Below, one piece after another: positions 7,174 through 16,202 of a stretch of 64,000 bases of DNA. The translations under genes were made by a program, and so were the position numbers. Source of the DNA: Psychrobacillus soli (lineage in GTDB: Bacteria; Bacillota; Bacilli; Bacillales_A; Planococcaceae); contig NZ_VDGG01000006.1 in NCBI RefSeq assembly GCF_006861775.1, positions 49,806 to 113,805 of the forward strand, written 5' to 3'. Numbering within the stretch: position 1 is the stretch's first letter; every line of letters starts with the position of its first letter. The notes below the pieces were generated by a model, which ran no database searches, was not told the origin of the DNA, and saw only the letters and a list, made by a program, of their open reading frames with translations.

Positions 7174-7713
7174 TCATTCGACAAGAATATCTACTTTTCT
7201 CAATGCCTCTTCTGCGTTTTTTAATTGAGTTTCATTGTCTGCTAATAGTGTATGAAGGTGGATGCCGCCTTCCGTTAAGTTCAATAGGAAAACTGCTTTT
7301 TCTTCGTTAACTTTCTTGATAAATTCTTTTACTTCATTCCGGTTAGACACCATGATGGATGCACTAAGTTCGCCGTATACAGGATGTGCAATTTTAACGT
7401 CTTTAACAGTAACCCCGTTATCGACGAGGATGTTCAGTTCCTCTTCGGTCTGTTCCGGAGTATGGCGACATACAATCGTCTTTTTCATTTTTCCAGGAAT
7501 TTCTTGTACATGCATATATACGTAACCTTGGCTTGTGGAAATAATTGGTTCATTTCGAGCCTTCAAAAGTGTAATATCGCTGACGATAACTTGCCGGCTT
7601 ACATTAGTCATTTCTCCAAGTTCTCTTCCCGGAATCGGCTTATTGGTAGTTCGTAATGTTTGTACAATAAACTCCAGACGAGCTTCTCCCAATATTTTTT
7701 CATTTTCATTCAC
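7174..7713 (-). CDS. niaR: NiaR (YrxA) nicotinate-responsive repressor of NAD synthesis
   Basis: The product, 179 residues from the GTG at 7713, has an N-terminal helix-turn-helix (ARLEFIVQTLRTTNKPIPGRELGEMTNVSRQVIVSDI). A C-terminal 3H domain follows, with histidines in KIAHPVYGEL and GGIHLHTL that bind metal/nicotinate. This is the NiaR family. It represses nadABC and nicotinate uptake genes when nicotinic acid is present. The GTG is preferred over an upstream ATG because AAGGGGGG lies 6 nt before it. It sits directly downstream of the nifS-like gene on the same strand, as in B. subtilis. Confidence 0.92.
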   Translation of the reverse strand: MNENEKILGEARLEFIVQTLRTTNKPIPGRELGEMTNVSRQVIVSDITLLKARNEPIISTSQGYVYMHVQEIPGKMKKTIVCRHTPEQTEEELNILVDNGVTVKDVKIAHPVYGELSASIMVSNRNEVKEFIKKVNEEKAVFLLNLTEGGIHLHTLLADNETQLKNAEEALRKVDILVE

Positions 7714-7733
7714 TTTAATCCCCCCTTGCACTG

Positions 7734-8885
7734 TCACTTTTTCATCATTGGTGCATGGATTTTCTGTGCAATCTGAACGAGCTTATCCGTTAACGCATCG
7801 ATGCTCTCCAAAGTTGTTCCGCTGCCAAAAGAAATTCTTATAAACTCCTTTGCTTTTTGCAAATCAACCTGTAACGCTATCAACACTTTCGATGCATGCT
7901 GCTGTCCAACCTTGCACGCACTTCCAGTTGAAATAGCAAATCCGTGTCGATTCAATTCTAGCATAACCAACTGGCCCTCCACGTTTTTTATCCCAAGTCC
8001 GATGATTTGAGGAAGTTGTTGATCTATATCATTCGACTGATAAACCGTAAATAATTCCGAATGTTTCATAATTTTTTTTAGAAAAGCGTTCCGAAAGGCT
8101 CTGTATGTTTCTTGGTGAGTCAATGTTTCTTCCGTTTGTTTAGCTGCTGTTACAAATGCCGCAATACCAGGAACGTTGACTGTACCGCCTCTGAAGCCTG
8201 ATTCGTGGACGAGTCCTGGGAAAACTGGGACAAGCCGATGGCGTGGATGGATGTACGCTACCCCAACACCTTTTGGTCCGTATACTTTATGGCTCGAAAC
8301 TGTAAAGCTATCCACGATTTTTGCGACCTTCTTCAAATCTATTTTCCCAAAAGATTGCACACAATCACTATGAAAAAGAATAGAACGTTCCTTTAAGATC
8401 GCAGCAATTTTATCAAGCGGTTGCATCGTGCCAATTTCCGGATTGATATGTTGCACGCTGACTAGAATCGTATTACTTGTTAACGCTTCTTCCAATAATT
8501 GAAGATCGACAAATCCTTCTTTCGTAAACGGGATTGCCGTCACTGTAAATCCGTCCTCTTTTAAATAGTCAAGTGCCGAATCAACGGAAGGGTGTTCACC
8601 TAAAGTTGTAATAATATGTTTTCCTCTATGTTTATTCGCTTTAGCAAGCGAAATGATAGACAATAGATTACTTTCTGTACCACCAGAAGTAAAATATACC
8701 CCAGCTGATTCCACACCTAGCATATTGGCAAGTTCTTCACGGCAAAAAGCGAGCATATTTTGCGCTACTCCTCCTATTTCATGTAAGCTGCTTGTATTTC
8801 CAAAACACTCTTGAGAAATTTTCCCATAAACATGTGCTGCCTCCGGATGTAATGGTGTCGTTGCTGCATAGTCGAAATAATGCAA
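7734..8885 (-). CDS. nifS: NifS-like cysteine desulfurase of the NAD operon
   Basis: This class V PLP aminotransferase-fold enzyme starts HYFDYAATTPLHPEA. The PLP lysine is in SSHKVYGPKGVG and the persulfide cysteine is in STGSACKVG near the C-terminus. In B. subtilis the equivalent nifS lies divergent from nadBCA and supplies sulfur for the NadA Fe-S cluster; the same layout is seen here. The TTG at 8885 is chosen because GGGGGAA lies 8 nt upstream and the protein then starts as its relatives do. A longer ATG start at 8918 is less likely. About 383 residues fits the family. Confidence 0.9.
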   Translation of the reverse strand: MHYFDYAATTPLHPEAAHVYGKISQECFGNTSSLHEIGGVAQNMLAFCREELANMLGVESAGVYFTSGGTESNLLSIISLAKANKHRGKHIITTLGEHPSVDSALDYLKEDGFTVTAIPFTKEGFVDLQLLEEALTSNTILVSVQHINPEIGTMQPLDKIAAILKERSILFHSDCVQSFGKIDLKKVAKIVDSFTVSSHKVYGPKGVGVAYIHPRHRLVPVFPGLVHESGFRGGTVNVPGIAAFVTAAKQTEETLTHQETYRAFRNAFLKKIMKHSELFTVYQSNDIDQQLPQIIGLGIKNVEGQLVMLELNRHGFAISTGSACKVGQQHASKVLIALQVDLQKAKEFIRISFGSGTTLESIDALTDKLVQIAQKIHAPMMKK

Positions 8886-8919
8886 TGATAATTCCCCCAG
8901 ATAAAAGTATAAATTCATC

Positions 8920-8947
8920 TTGCCATAGTTTTTGAAATGTGTAAAGA
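8920..8947 (+). promoter_or_regulatory. Candidate promoter of nadBCA
   Basis: TTGCCA (8920-8925), a 16-nt spacer and TAAAGA (8942-8947) form a plausible sigma-A promoter. The NiaR-type site begins 3 nt after it, near the start of transcription. Confidence 0.4.
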
Positions 8948-8949
8948 TA

Positions 8950-8963
8950 GGTGACAAGACACC
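8950..8963. promoter_or_regulatory. NiaR-type operator between nifS and nadB
   Basis: GGTGACAAGACACC differs by one base (on the opposite strand GGTGTCTTGTCACC) from the GGTGTCTTGACACC-type palindrome I know as the NiaR site in Bacillales. It sits between the divergent nifS and nadB starts, and niaR is adjacent, so it likely represses both units. Confidence 0.7.
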
Positions 8964-8985
8964 CGCTATTTTTGGAGGAATGAGA

Positions 8986-10578
8986 GTGAAAATGTACAAT
9001 TGCATCATTGTCGGGAGTGGAATTGCTGCTATGCAGCTTGCGAATCACCTAAACAACAAGTCTCGCGTACTTGTTATTACAAAGTCTACGAGACGGGCGA
9101 GTAATTCATATCGAGCTCAAGGCGGTATTGCAGCTGCAATTGGAAAAGAAGATACACCGTTTTTTCATTATGAAGATACGATAAAGGCAGGATGTGACTA
9201 CCATAACGAACAGGAAGTCCGTGTACTCGTTGAAAATGGTCCTGCACTCATTGAACAGTTGAAAAACGCTGGACTTCCATTTGATAAAGATGAAATCGGG
9301 CAATTGGCTCTAGGGATGGAAGGCGCTCATAGTCGAAAACGAATTGTTCACTGCGGAGGTGACGCCACCGGAAAACATATGATGGAACATCTCATCGCTT
9401 CGATAAGACCGACGATTGATGTAATAGAAAATCGTTTTGTTTACGAGCTCATGATTCACCCTGATTCAAAAAAGTGTATTGGTATTAAAGCGAAAGATCC
9501 AGATGGCAATAACGAAGTGTATTTTAGTGACAATGTCGTTCTAGCTGTCGGTGGAATAGGTGGATTATTCTCTTACACATCAAACGATTCTTCTGTTGCA
9601 GGAGATGGGGTTGCATTGGCATATCGAGCAGGTGCAGAAATTACAGATATGGAATTCATTCAATTTCATCCAACCCTACTCTATATAAACGGGAAAACAG
9701 CAGGATTAGTATCTGAGGCAGTAAGGGGTGAAGGGGCCCGATTGATAGATCAATCAGGAATTGCCTTGATGAAAGGGAAGCATTTACTTGAAGACTTAGC
9801 GCCACGTCATATTGTCGCGAAGGAAATATTTCATCAACGTGCGACAGGAAACGATGTCTACTTGGACATTTCAACTATTCACCAATTTGAAGAAAAATTT
9901 CCGACGATTACAGCGCTGTGCTCCGTGAACGGGATTTCAATAGAAAGCGGGAAAATTCCGGTAGCTCCCGGCTGTCATTTTCTTATGGGTGGAATCGCCG
10001 TCAATTCAGTTGGTCAAACCTCCATTGATGGCCTTTACGCAATTGGTGAAACGGCAGCAACAGGAGTTCACGGGGCGAATAGACTTGCCAGCAATTCCTT
10101 GTTGGAAGGTCTTTATTATGGGAAGAAATTGGCGGTTCATTTGAATGAACAGATAGATATGAATGAAACTGGTGTTACTTCTTTTTATCCAATAAAAACA
10201 TCATCTCTAAACATACCCGTATTCCCAAATAAAGAGGAAATACAAGAAAAAATGATGGCCTACGCTGGGATTATTCGAACACATTCGGAACTTGAGCTAC
10301 TCAAAAAGTGGCTAAGCGAATACGATTATCCGAGCTTCATGGCTAATTCATTCGATGAATGGAGTATCGATAACATCCAAAAACTATTCATGCTTCAAAC
10401 TGCAAAGCTTGTAGTAAATGCTGCATTGCTTAGAGAAGAAAGCCGCGGTGCGCATAACCGGAAAGATTTTTCTATGGAGAATAAACGATGGGGGCAATTA
10501 CATATTGTCCAGTCAAAAAAAGGAATTGAAATGAGGGAACGACAACGTGAACACACTGAAATTGAAATCTATGCTTGA
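8986..10578 (+). CDS. nadB: L-aspartate oxidase
   Basis: NadB oxidises L-aspartate to iminoaspartate with FAD as cofactor, the first step of quinolinate synthesis. The N-terminus has the FAD Rossmann motif (IIVGSGIAAMQLA), then RAQGGIAAA, a flavoprotein fumarate-reductase-like core (EFIQFHPT, GEGARLI), and the C-terminal HGANRLASNSLLEGL. The GTG at 8986 is 7 nt after GGAGG; an ATG at 8992 is also possible, while the ATG at 8980 is too close to the site. The length of about 530 residues fits NadB. It overlaps nadC by 32 nt. Confidence 0.93.
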   Translation: MKMYNCIIVGSGIAAMQLANHLNNKSRVLVITKSTRRASNSYRAQGGIAAAIGKEDTPFFHYEDTIKAGCDYHNEQEVRVLVENGPALIEQLKNAGLPFDKDEIGQLALGMEGAHSRKRIVHCGGDATGKHMMEHLIASIRPTIDVIENRFVYELMIHPDSKKCIGIKAKDPDGNNEVYFSDNVVLAVGGIGGLFSYTSNDSSVAGDGVALAYRAGAEITDMEFIQFHPTLLYINGKTAGLVSEAVRGEGARLIDQSGIALMKGKHLLEDLAPRHIVAKEIFHQRATGNDVYLDISTIHQFEEKFPTITALCSVNGISIESGKIPVAPGCHFLMGGIAVNSVGQTSIDGLYAIGETAATGVHGANRLASNSLLEGLYYGKKLAVHLNEQIDMNETGVTSFYPIKTSSLNIPVFPNKEEIQEKMMAYAGIIRTHSELELLKKWLSEYDYPSFMANSFDEWSIDNIQKLFMLQTAKLVVNAALLREESRGAHNRKDFSMENKRWGQLHIVQSKKGIEMRERQREHTEIEIYA

Positions 10579-11389
10579 ACACTTTTATATAGAGGACATT
10601 GGAGACAATGATCTTTCCAGTGATTTTTTATTCCCAGAAGAAGTGACTGGTGAATTGAGTATCATCGCGAAAACGGATGGTATTTTTTGCGGTAAGAAAG
10701 TGATTGAAGAAGGATTGCGAGTTGTTGATCATTCATCAACCGCTATCTGTCATATAGAGGATGGCGAGCAGATTAGAAAAGGGACCGTAATCGCTACTGC
10801 GAAAGGACCTGTACGTAGCTTGTTAAAAAGTGAACGTGTCATATTGAATCTGATCCAACGAATGAGTGCCATTGCGACCGAGACGCATAGAATTGTGGAA
10901 AAGATCAAAGGAACGGGAACGAAAGTGTGCGACACACGAAAAACGATGCCAGGCTTACGCATGCTCGATAAATACGCTGTCCGTACAGGCGGCGGATTCA
11001 ATCATCGCAACGGATTATATGATGCTGTTATGTTGAAGGATAATCATCTTGCTTTTGCAGGGTCCATTACAAAAGCCATCGAAGCTGTGAGAGTTACTAT
11101 TGGTCACACCGTCAAAATTGAAGTGGAAATAGAGACGTTTGAACAACTGCAAGAAGCGATTGCAGTTAATGCGGATATTATTATGTTCGACAATTGCACA
11201 CCCGAAACAATTAAAGAATGGAAGAAGTTTGTTCCAGAAACAATCATTACGGAAGCGTCCGGAATGATCACGAACGATACGATTCGTGATTATGCAGAAG
11301 CTGGTGTTGACTATATTTCATTAGGCTACTTGACACACTCTGTCAAAGCTTTAGACATTAGCGCGAACGTAACAATTAGTACAAATTAA
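10547..11389 (+). CDS. nadC: Nicotinate-nucleotide pyrophosphorylase (quinolinate phosphoribosyltransferase)
   Basis: NadC converts quinolinate and PRPP to nicotinate mononucleotide. Family motifs are TRKTMPGLR (phosphate binding) and [20 protein letters not shown]. The C-terminal barrel strands [10 protein letters not shown] and IMFDNC also fit, and the 280-residue length is typical. The GTG start at 10547 lies inside nadB with GAGGGA 8 nt upstream, which implies translational coupling. Confidence 0.93.
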   Translation: MNTLKLKSMLEHFYIEDIGDNDLSSDFLFPEEVTGELSIIAKTDGIFCGKKVIEEGLRVVDHSSTAICHIEDGEQIRKGTVIATAKGPVRSLLKSERVILNLIQRMSAIATETHRIVEKIKGTGTKVCDTRKTMPGLRMLDKYAVRTGGGFNHRNGLYDAVMLKDNHLAFAGSITKAIEAVRVTIGHTVKIEVEIETFEQLQEAIAVNADIIMFDNCTPETIKEWKKFVPETIITEASGMITNDTIRDYAEAGVDYISLGYLTHSVKALDISANVTISTN

Positions 11390-11402
11390 TGGAGGGATCG
11401 AC

Positions 11403-12512
11403 TTGTCTATCTTGCACTATTTCGAAGAGAAAAAGAGCGGTACATTACCCGAATCGTACAGGAACTTATCACGTGAGCAAATGGAAACACGTATTGCGGA
11501 GATCAAGCAGCAACTTGGCGAAAAACTTTTCATCCCAGGGCATCACTACCAAAAAGATGAAGTAATTCAGTTTGCTGATACATCTGGCGATTCCCTGCAA
11601 CTGGCGCAGATTTGCGCTGCCAATGAAAAAGCAGAGCATATCGTTTTTTGCGGCGTCCATTTTATGGCGGAAACCGCTGATATTTTGACGACGGATTCGC
11701 AGAAAGTGTATTTACCCGATATGCGTGCAGGTTGTTCAATGGCCGACATGGCGAACATCTTCCAGACGGACCGTGCATGGGATACATTGACAGAAACATT
11801 TGGAGACACAGTCGTACCACTTACATACGTCAATTCAACCGCAGCAATTAAAGCCTTCGTCGGTAAAAATGGTGGCGCAACTGTGACTTCATCAAACGCT
11901 CATCAAATGGTGAAATGGGCATTCACACAAAAGGAACGCATCTTGTTCTTGCCAGACCAACATTTAGGCAGAAACACTGCATATGATATCGGCATTCCAC
12001 TTGAGCAAATGGCTATTTGGGATCCGATAAACGATAAACTCGTCTTTGAAGGAGCAATCGAAGACGTTAAAGTGATCTTGTGGAAAGGACATTGCTCTGT
12101 CCATGAAAAATTCACCGTCCAAAATATCAACCATGTACGTGAAACATATCCCGACATGCGTATTATCGTACATCCCGAATGCTCACGGGAAGTCGTTTCA
12201 TTATCGAACGACAGTGGTTCTACAAAGTACATCATTGATACAATGGAAAAAGCAGCACCAGGCAGCCAGTGGGCAATTGGGACGGAAATGAATCTCGTCA
12301 ACCGCCTTATCCAACAGCATCCAGACAAACAGATTATTTCGTTGAATCCAAGTATGTGTCCGTGTTTAACTATGAACCGAATCGATCTTCCTCATCTACT
12401 TTGGAGCCTGGAAAGCATTGTAAACAAAGAAGAAGTGAATGTTATCAAAGTAGACGAGCTAACTGCAAAAGATGCTATTACGGCACTAGAGCGGATGTTG
12501 GAAAGAGCATGA
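11403..12512 (+). CDS. nadA: Quinolinate synthase
   Basis: NadA condenses iminoaspartate with dihydroxyacetone phosphate to quinolinate using a [4Fe-4S] cluster. Visible features are [15 protein letters not shown] near the N-terminus and cysteines in [18 protein letters not shown] and SMCPCLTMN, plausible cluster ligands. The 369-residue length equals the Bacillus type. The TTG start is preceded by GGAGGGATC. It is last in the nadB-nadC-nadA operon; the NifS-like protein encoded divergently probably matures its cluster. Confidence 0.93.
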   Translation: MSILHYFEEKKSGTLPESYRNLSREQMETRIAEIKQQLGEKLFIPGHHYQKDEVIQFADTSGDSLQLAQICAANEKAEHIVFCGVHFMAETADILTTDSQKVYLPDMRAGCSMADMANIFQTDRAWDTLTETFGDTVVPLTYVNSTAAIKAFVGKNGGATVTSSNAHQMVKWAFTQKERILFLPDQHLGRNTAYDIGIPLEQMAIWDPINDKLVFEGAIEDVKVILWKGHCSVHEKFTVQNINHVRETYPDMRIIVHPECSREVVSLSNDSGSTKYIIDTMEKAAPGSQWAIGTEMNLVNRLIQQHPDKQIISLNPSMCPCLTMNRIDLPHLLWSLESIVNKEEVNVIKVDELTAKDAITALERMLERA

Positions 12513-12750
12513 AAATGTAAAGTAGGCACAGGTTCTGAAATGAACGGCACTAAAAAAAGTGTAATTGTAATAGAGTTGCTAGGATTTAGCTCATTGGCAT
12601 TTGCTTTTCCCGAAGGAATCTCATACCGCCGTGATAAATCCTATTATATGCAACAAATAGGTGAACTCGAATTTTCACCTAATTCTTATGATCCTCTTTT
12701 CATAACAATAATGCCTTTGCCAAACCGTAGATAATTCTTCCATCATTAAG

Positions 12751-12798
12751 ATAAGCCGCAAGAAGAACATACTCTCTTTTTCTTCTTGCGGCTTATAA
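12751..12798. terminator. Strong hairpin after nadA
   Basis: ATAAGCCGCAAGAAGA and TTCTTCTTGCGGCTTAT form a stem of about 16 bp. It lies between the plus-strand NAD operon and the minus-strand GNAT fragment. A T-rich loop and the flanking TTTATT make it a likely bidirectional terminator. Confidence 0.7.
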
Positions 12799-12807
12799 TT
12801 TATTCAA

Positions 12808-13005
12808 CTAATTATGAAAAGCCAATGCCCCTTTTTCCTCGTAAGTCACATAGCATTCTCCGTCTTTTAGCATGATAATCGTTTCGATCCAACCATCTGC
12901 TAGTAGCTTTTGCTTTTTTTCTGTGTCAGCCATGTTGATTTCCAACTCTTCATCACCGGATTCCCGCTCTTCATGGAGTTTTTTATAAAATACGTAGCGT
13001 AATAT
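12808..13005 (-). pseudogene. Duplicated C-terminal fragment of the adjacent GNAT gene
   Basis: This stretch encodes LRYVFYKKLHEERES and further codons up to CYVTYEEKGALAFHN, ending at 12808. It aligns in frame with the last 60 or so residues of the gene at 13030-13719 (LRYVFYKKLHEEREA to WYVTYEEKGSYM) but has many substitutions. There is no start codon or N-terminal part. It is an old tandem duplication, deleted from the 5' side. Confidence 0.85.
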
Positions 13006-13029
13006 ATTTGGTTGTCCTTAGCTATCTTT

Positions 13030-13719
13030 TTACATATACGAACCTTTTTCCTCGTAAGTCACATACCATTCATTCTCTTTTTGCAAAATACCTGTTCCGA
13101 TCCAACCTTCTGCTAGTAACTGCTGTTGTTTTTCTGTGTCTCCCATAAGAATTTCCAACTCTTCGCTACCGGCTTCCCGCTCTTCATGGAGTTTTTTATA
13201 AAATACGTAGCGCAACATGTCTGCGTATTTATTTTTCAATGCACCGATGACCATACCTTGGCTTAACTTGTCTTTTAAACTTGCTATATTAAATGGTGCG
13301 ACTGTTGCGCATACATGCGTATACGGAGATGCATCTAATAGTTCCATTACGATAGCTCCAAGTTTTTTTTGTAAACCAAATCCACGGTAGTCTGGGTGCA
13401 CATTTGTAATTTCTTGATAGACAACTTGGCCTAATTGCGCTGTCTTCAGTCCGATATCATAACCAAGGTGATGTTCGTCTATTTCAGGTATCGCTAATGC
13501 GCGAAATGCGATTAACTTATCCTCTACGAATACACCTACCATTAGGCTTTTTGAAACAAAATCTTCGTATTCTTCCTTCGTTACTGGCGATAAAAAATCA
13601 TTGTTTATTAGCGTTCTCAAAACAAGATCCTGGAGGAGTAAAATAGCTTCCACACTGTCTTTTTCCAATAAACGAACTACATAATCTTTTTCTCCGAGCT
13701 TACCTGTCCATTCTTTCAT
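13030..13719 (-). CDS. GNAT-family acyltransferase, probable N-succinyl/acetyl transferase for D-amino acids
   Basis: The 229-residue protein has a GNAT fold with acyl-CoA binding motif NVHPDYRGFGLQKKLG at about residues 105-121. It starts directly behind the enolase-superfamily gene (one base between), so the two are cotranscribed. In Geobacillus, a GNAT succinyltransferase, an N-succinylamino acid racemase of the enolase superfamily and an M20 desuccinylase convert D- to L-amino acids; all three types are present here. That role is inferred from context. GNAT membership is secure; the acyl donor is not shown by the sequence. Confidence 0.75.
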   Translation of the reverse strand: MKEWTGKLGEKDYVVRLLEKDSVEAILLLQDLVLRTLINNDFLSPVTKEEYEDFVSKSLMVGVFVEDKLIAFRALAIPEIDEHHLGYDIGLKTAQLGQVVYQEITNVHPDYRGFGLQKKLGAIVMELLDASPYTHVCATVAPFNIASLKDKLSQGMVIGALKNKYADMLRYVFYKKLHEEREAGSEELEILMGDTEKQQQLLAEGWIGTGILQKENEWYVTYEEKGSYM

Positions 13720-14835
13720 TTAAATACCACTTACTTTCGTCTGGAATACAGTTAGCTCTTGTAATATAGACTCGTCTACATCTACTCCAAGTCCCGGGCG
13801 TTCATTTAACTGAATGAAAGGCACGTCATAGTGTAGATTTCCAATATCTTTCGAGAATTTTAACGGACCTGTTAACTCGACACTTGTAAATGCTTTTTTC
13901 GAAAATGCTACGTGGAATCCTGCTGCTGATCCAATCGAAGACTCGACCATGGAGCCAATTTGACACTCGATTCCTGCCATTTCTGCCATATGAGCTAGCT
14001 TCATCGCTGGATAAATACCTCCGCATTTCATGAGCTTAATATTTACTTTATGAGCTGCTTGCTTCTCGATTAGTTCGCGCATATCGCGGAATCCTCTTAA
14101 ACCTTCGTCCATCATAAGAGGTGTGCTTGTTTTTGCTTTTACTTCAACCATTCCATTGAAATCATCCGCAACTACAGGCTGCTCTAGCCAGTCTAGTCCC
14201 AAATGCTCTAATTGACGCATTGCGGTAATCGTATTTGCACTGTTTTTCCAGCCTTGGTTTACATCTACACGAATTGCAATGTCTTTTCCTACTCTTTCGC
14301 GTACAGCTTGGATACGTTCTACATCGGCTTGAACTTCTGTTCCCACTTTCATCTTAAACGATGCATAGCCTTCTTTCATACGGCTTTCCGCTTCTGCTGC
14401 CATCGATTCAGGTGTGCCGATGCTTAAAACATGTGTGATCGGGAACTTCTCGTGGTAACGCCCACCTAGTAATTGATAGACCGGTACCCCTAATTTTTTT
14501 CCTACTACGTCATAGCAAGCAATATCAAGAGCCGCTTTTGCAGCAGGTGCTTGATAGACCGCTTTGTCCATTTTTTCATGTAGACGTTCAAATTCCATTG
14601 GATTCTCGCCAATTAGCAACGGTGCTAATGTGTTTTGTAGTAGTGCATATGTTGCTTCCCACGTTTCGCCCGTTACGTGCTCATCCGCAACTGCTTCGCC
14701 GTATCCGACAAGCCCATCTTCTGTCGTTAGCTTGACGATAATCGAAGGCATATCATCGTAAGTATGGTAACTAATGATAAATGGATCTACTAAAGGTAAT
14801 CTTATGGCGAATATTTCTATTTCTTTAATTTTCAT
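13720..14835 (-). CDS. Enolase-superfamily racemase/epimerase (N-acylamino acid racemase or dipeptide epimerase)
   Basis: This 371-residue protein belongs to the muconate-lactonizing subgroup. Catalytic elements are visible: the KxK motif in SFKMKVG, metal ligands in IRVDVNQG, LEQPV and MMDEG, and the second lysine in VNIKLMKCGG. It racemises or epimerises an alpha-proton. Candidates are N-succinylamino acid racemase, favoured by the GNAT neighbour, or L-Ala-D/L-Glu-type epimerase. Its promoter at 14874-14901 is covered by the direct-repeat operator. Confidence 0.8.
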   Translation of the reverse strand: MKIKEIEIFAIRLPLVDPFIISYHTYDDMPSIIVKLTTEDGLVGYGEAVADEHVTGETWEATYALLQNTLAPLLIGENPMEFERLHEKMDKAVYQAPAAKAALDIACYDVVGKKLGVPVYQLLGGRYHEKFPITHVLSIGTPESMAAEAESRMKEGYASFKMKVGTEVQADVERIQAVRERVGKDIAIRVDVNQGWKNSANTITAMRQLEHLGLDWLEQPVVADDFNGMVEVKAKTSTPLMMDEGLRGFRDMRELIEKQAAHKVNIKLMKCGGIYPAMKLAHMAEMAGIECQIGSMVESSIGSAAGFHVAFSKKAFTSVELTGPLKFSKDIGNLHYDVPFIQLNERPGLGVDVDESILQELTVFQTKVSGI

Positions 14836-14852
14836 TTTATTTTCCTACTTTC

Positions 14853-14881
14853 TTTACAAGTTTTTATTTTATCGTTATAGT
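14853..14881 (+). promoter_or_regulatory. Promoter of the 411-residue regulator
   Basis: TTTACA (14853-14858), 17-nt spacer and TATAGT (14876-14881). The -10 lies inside the repeated half-site region, so the regulator probably controls itself. Confidence 0.6.
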
Positions 14882-14902
14882 TGTCGTTAAATAGACGTTA
14901 AT
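14872..14902. promoter_or_regulatory. Direct-repeat operator shared by racemase and regulator promoters
   Basis: Three copies of a TCGTTA/ACGTTA half-site start at 14872, 14884 and 14895 (spacing 12 and 11). The last two form GTCGTTAA-ATA-GACGTTAA. On the minus strand TTAACG (14901-14896), 16 nt and TATAAC (14879-14874) make the racemase promoter, fully inside the repeats. The same core recurs at 17682-17700. Confidence 0.65.
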
Positions 14903-14925
14903 GTTACAAAAAAAGGGGATTTCTT

Positions 14926-16161
14926 ATGGATATTAGAATAGCTGTACTAGGCTCTGCAAACTTTATCGACCGATTAAAAAACCTGGAACATGAATTAGTT
15001 TCTACTCGTTTGGATTATTATATCTATCAATCGCCTATTGATGCAACCGAAATAGTAAAAAACATCAAACCTTGCGATGTCGTATTTTTCTCTGGTTCCC
15101 TTCCATACATATATGCAAAAGAGGCAAGTAAAAAGTTACCTGTACCGACCCATTATTTAAAACAGGATGAAACAGTGATTACAACAACGTTATTATCCGT
15201 TTATTTTTCTAATAATATTCCGATTGAACAGCTTTCGATTGACTTAATCGAACCACAATTAATACAAAATGTATTGGAAGATATCGGGCAACAGAAACAG
15301 TATCCACATATGCTAAAAATCGAACCTACTTTCCAATTAAAAGAGGTCGTAAAATTTCATGCTGAATTACACCAAAGCGGAAAAACTGCCCTTGCAATCA
15401 CGAGTATTCATGCCGTATTTAATGCGTTGCAAGACCAAAATATTCCTGTAATTCGGATGCTAGATTCTAAAAACTTTATCTTAAAAGGACTAGAAGATGC
15501 GAAATCTATAGCGCTTTTAGCAAAGAGCGAGTCCGCGAAAATTGCTATTGTATTCATCCAATCAAAAGAAGTAATTCCAGAAGACACATTAAAGAAAATA
15601 GCTGGCACGATTCAAGCTAATCTCGTCCAATCAGCTAATCATTTATATACATTCTTTTCTACACAAGGCAATGTGCAGCTAGCACTTGAAAATAATACCG
15701 TCCAACATTGGATTGACCTTGCTTCGGCCCCTATAAAAATAGCATTCGGCTATGGAAAAACAGTGATAGAAGCAACACAAAATGCAAAAGATGCTTTGCC
15801 GTATGCAGCTGAGAACACTGCTTATTTATTAACCGACCATAAAGAATTACTTGGTCCATACCCAAATAACAAACAGCAAGTACGCTTGAAAACAAATGAT
15901 CCGAAACTAGTTCAAATAGCAAAAGAAACGACGATGAGTCCCGCAAATTTGTCCAAAATCATGCAATTTAGTCGTTCACATAGCTCTGTTGAGTTTACGG
16001 CGAATGATTTAGAAGTCTATTTACAAGTGAGTAGACGTACGACAGAACGATTATTAAAAAAGCTAGTGGATCACGGGTATGCCCGGGTTGTTGGGGAAGA
16101 AATGACTTACCAACAAGGACGCCCCCGTTCTATCTATGAATTTAGTTTTCCTACTTATTAA
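14926..16161 (+). CDS. Winged-helix transcriptional regulator of the D-amino-acid cluster (novel-looking)
   Basis: The 411-residue product starts MDIRIAVLGSANFIDRL, an alpha/beta Rossmann-like sensor half with no recognised catalytic site. The middle has FGYGKTVIEATQNAKDAL, reminiscent of degenerate nucleotidyl-cyclase-fold regulators. The C-terminal 80 residues form a winged helix (ANDLEVYLQVSRRTTERLLKKLVDHGYA). Such architecture suggests ligand sensing in the N-terminal part and DNA binding in the C-terminal part. It is divergent from the racemase gene, and the repeated operator lies between them and again before nhaC. I do not recognise a characterised family. Confidence 0.7.
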   Translation: MDIRIAVLGSANFIDRLKNLEHELVSTRLDYYIYQSPIDATEIVKNIKPCDVVFFSGSLPYIYAKEASKKLPVPTHYLKQDETVITTTLLSVYFSNNIPIEQLSIDLIEPQLIQNVLEDIGQQKQYPHMLKIEPTFQLKEVVKFHAELHQSGKTALAITSIHAVFNALQDQNIPVIRMLDSKNFILKGLEDAKSIALLAKSESAKIAIVFIQSKEVIPEDTLKKIAGTIQANLVQSANHLYTFFSTQGNVQLALENNTVQHWIDLASAPIKIAFGYGKTVIEATQNAKDALPYAAENTAYLLTDHKELLGPYPNNKQQVRLKTNDPKLVQIAKETTMSPANLSKIMQFSRSHSSVEFTANDLEVYLQVSRRTTERLLKKLVDHGYARVVGEEMTYQQGRPRSIYEFSFPTY

Positions 16162-16162
16162 T

Positions 16163-16199
16163 GAAAAGGAAAGTTCAATAATACTGAACTTTCCTTTTT
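16163..16199. terminator. Bidirectional terminator
   Basis: AAAAGGAAAGTTCA and TGAACTTTCCTTTT form a 14-bp stem around a 7-nt loop, with T-runs on both strands. It separates the convergent regulator and nhaC genes. Confidence 0.85.
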
Positions 16200-16202
16200 C
16201 CT

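Noticed and set aside
6900..7184. 94-residue ORF on the minus strand
   Set aside because: It is a chance frame across the rlmA terminator and the frameshifted ykkC remnant; only its middle shows homology, which is reported as a pseudogene.
11903..12328. 141-residue minus-strand ORF
   Set aside because: Antisense shadow of nadA.
12540..12734. 64-residue plus-strand ORF after nadA with a weak signal-peptide look
   Set aside because: No ribosome binding site, no recognisable domain, and it sits between nadA and its terminator; most likely non-coding 3' UTR.
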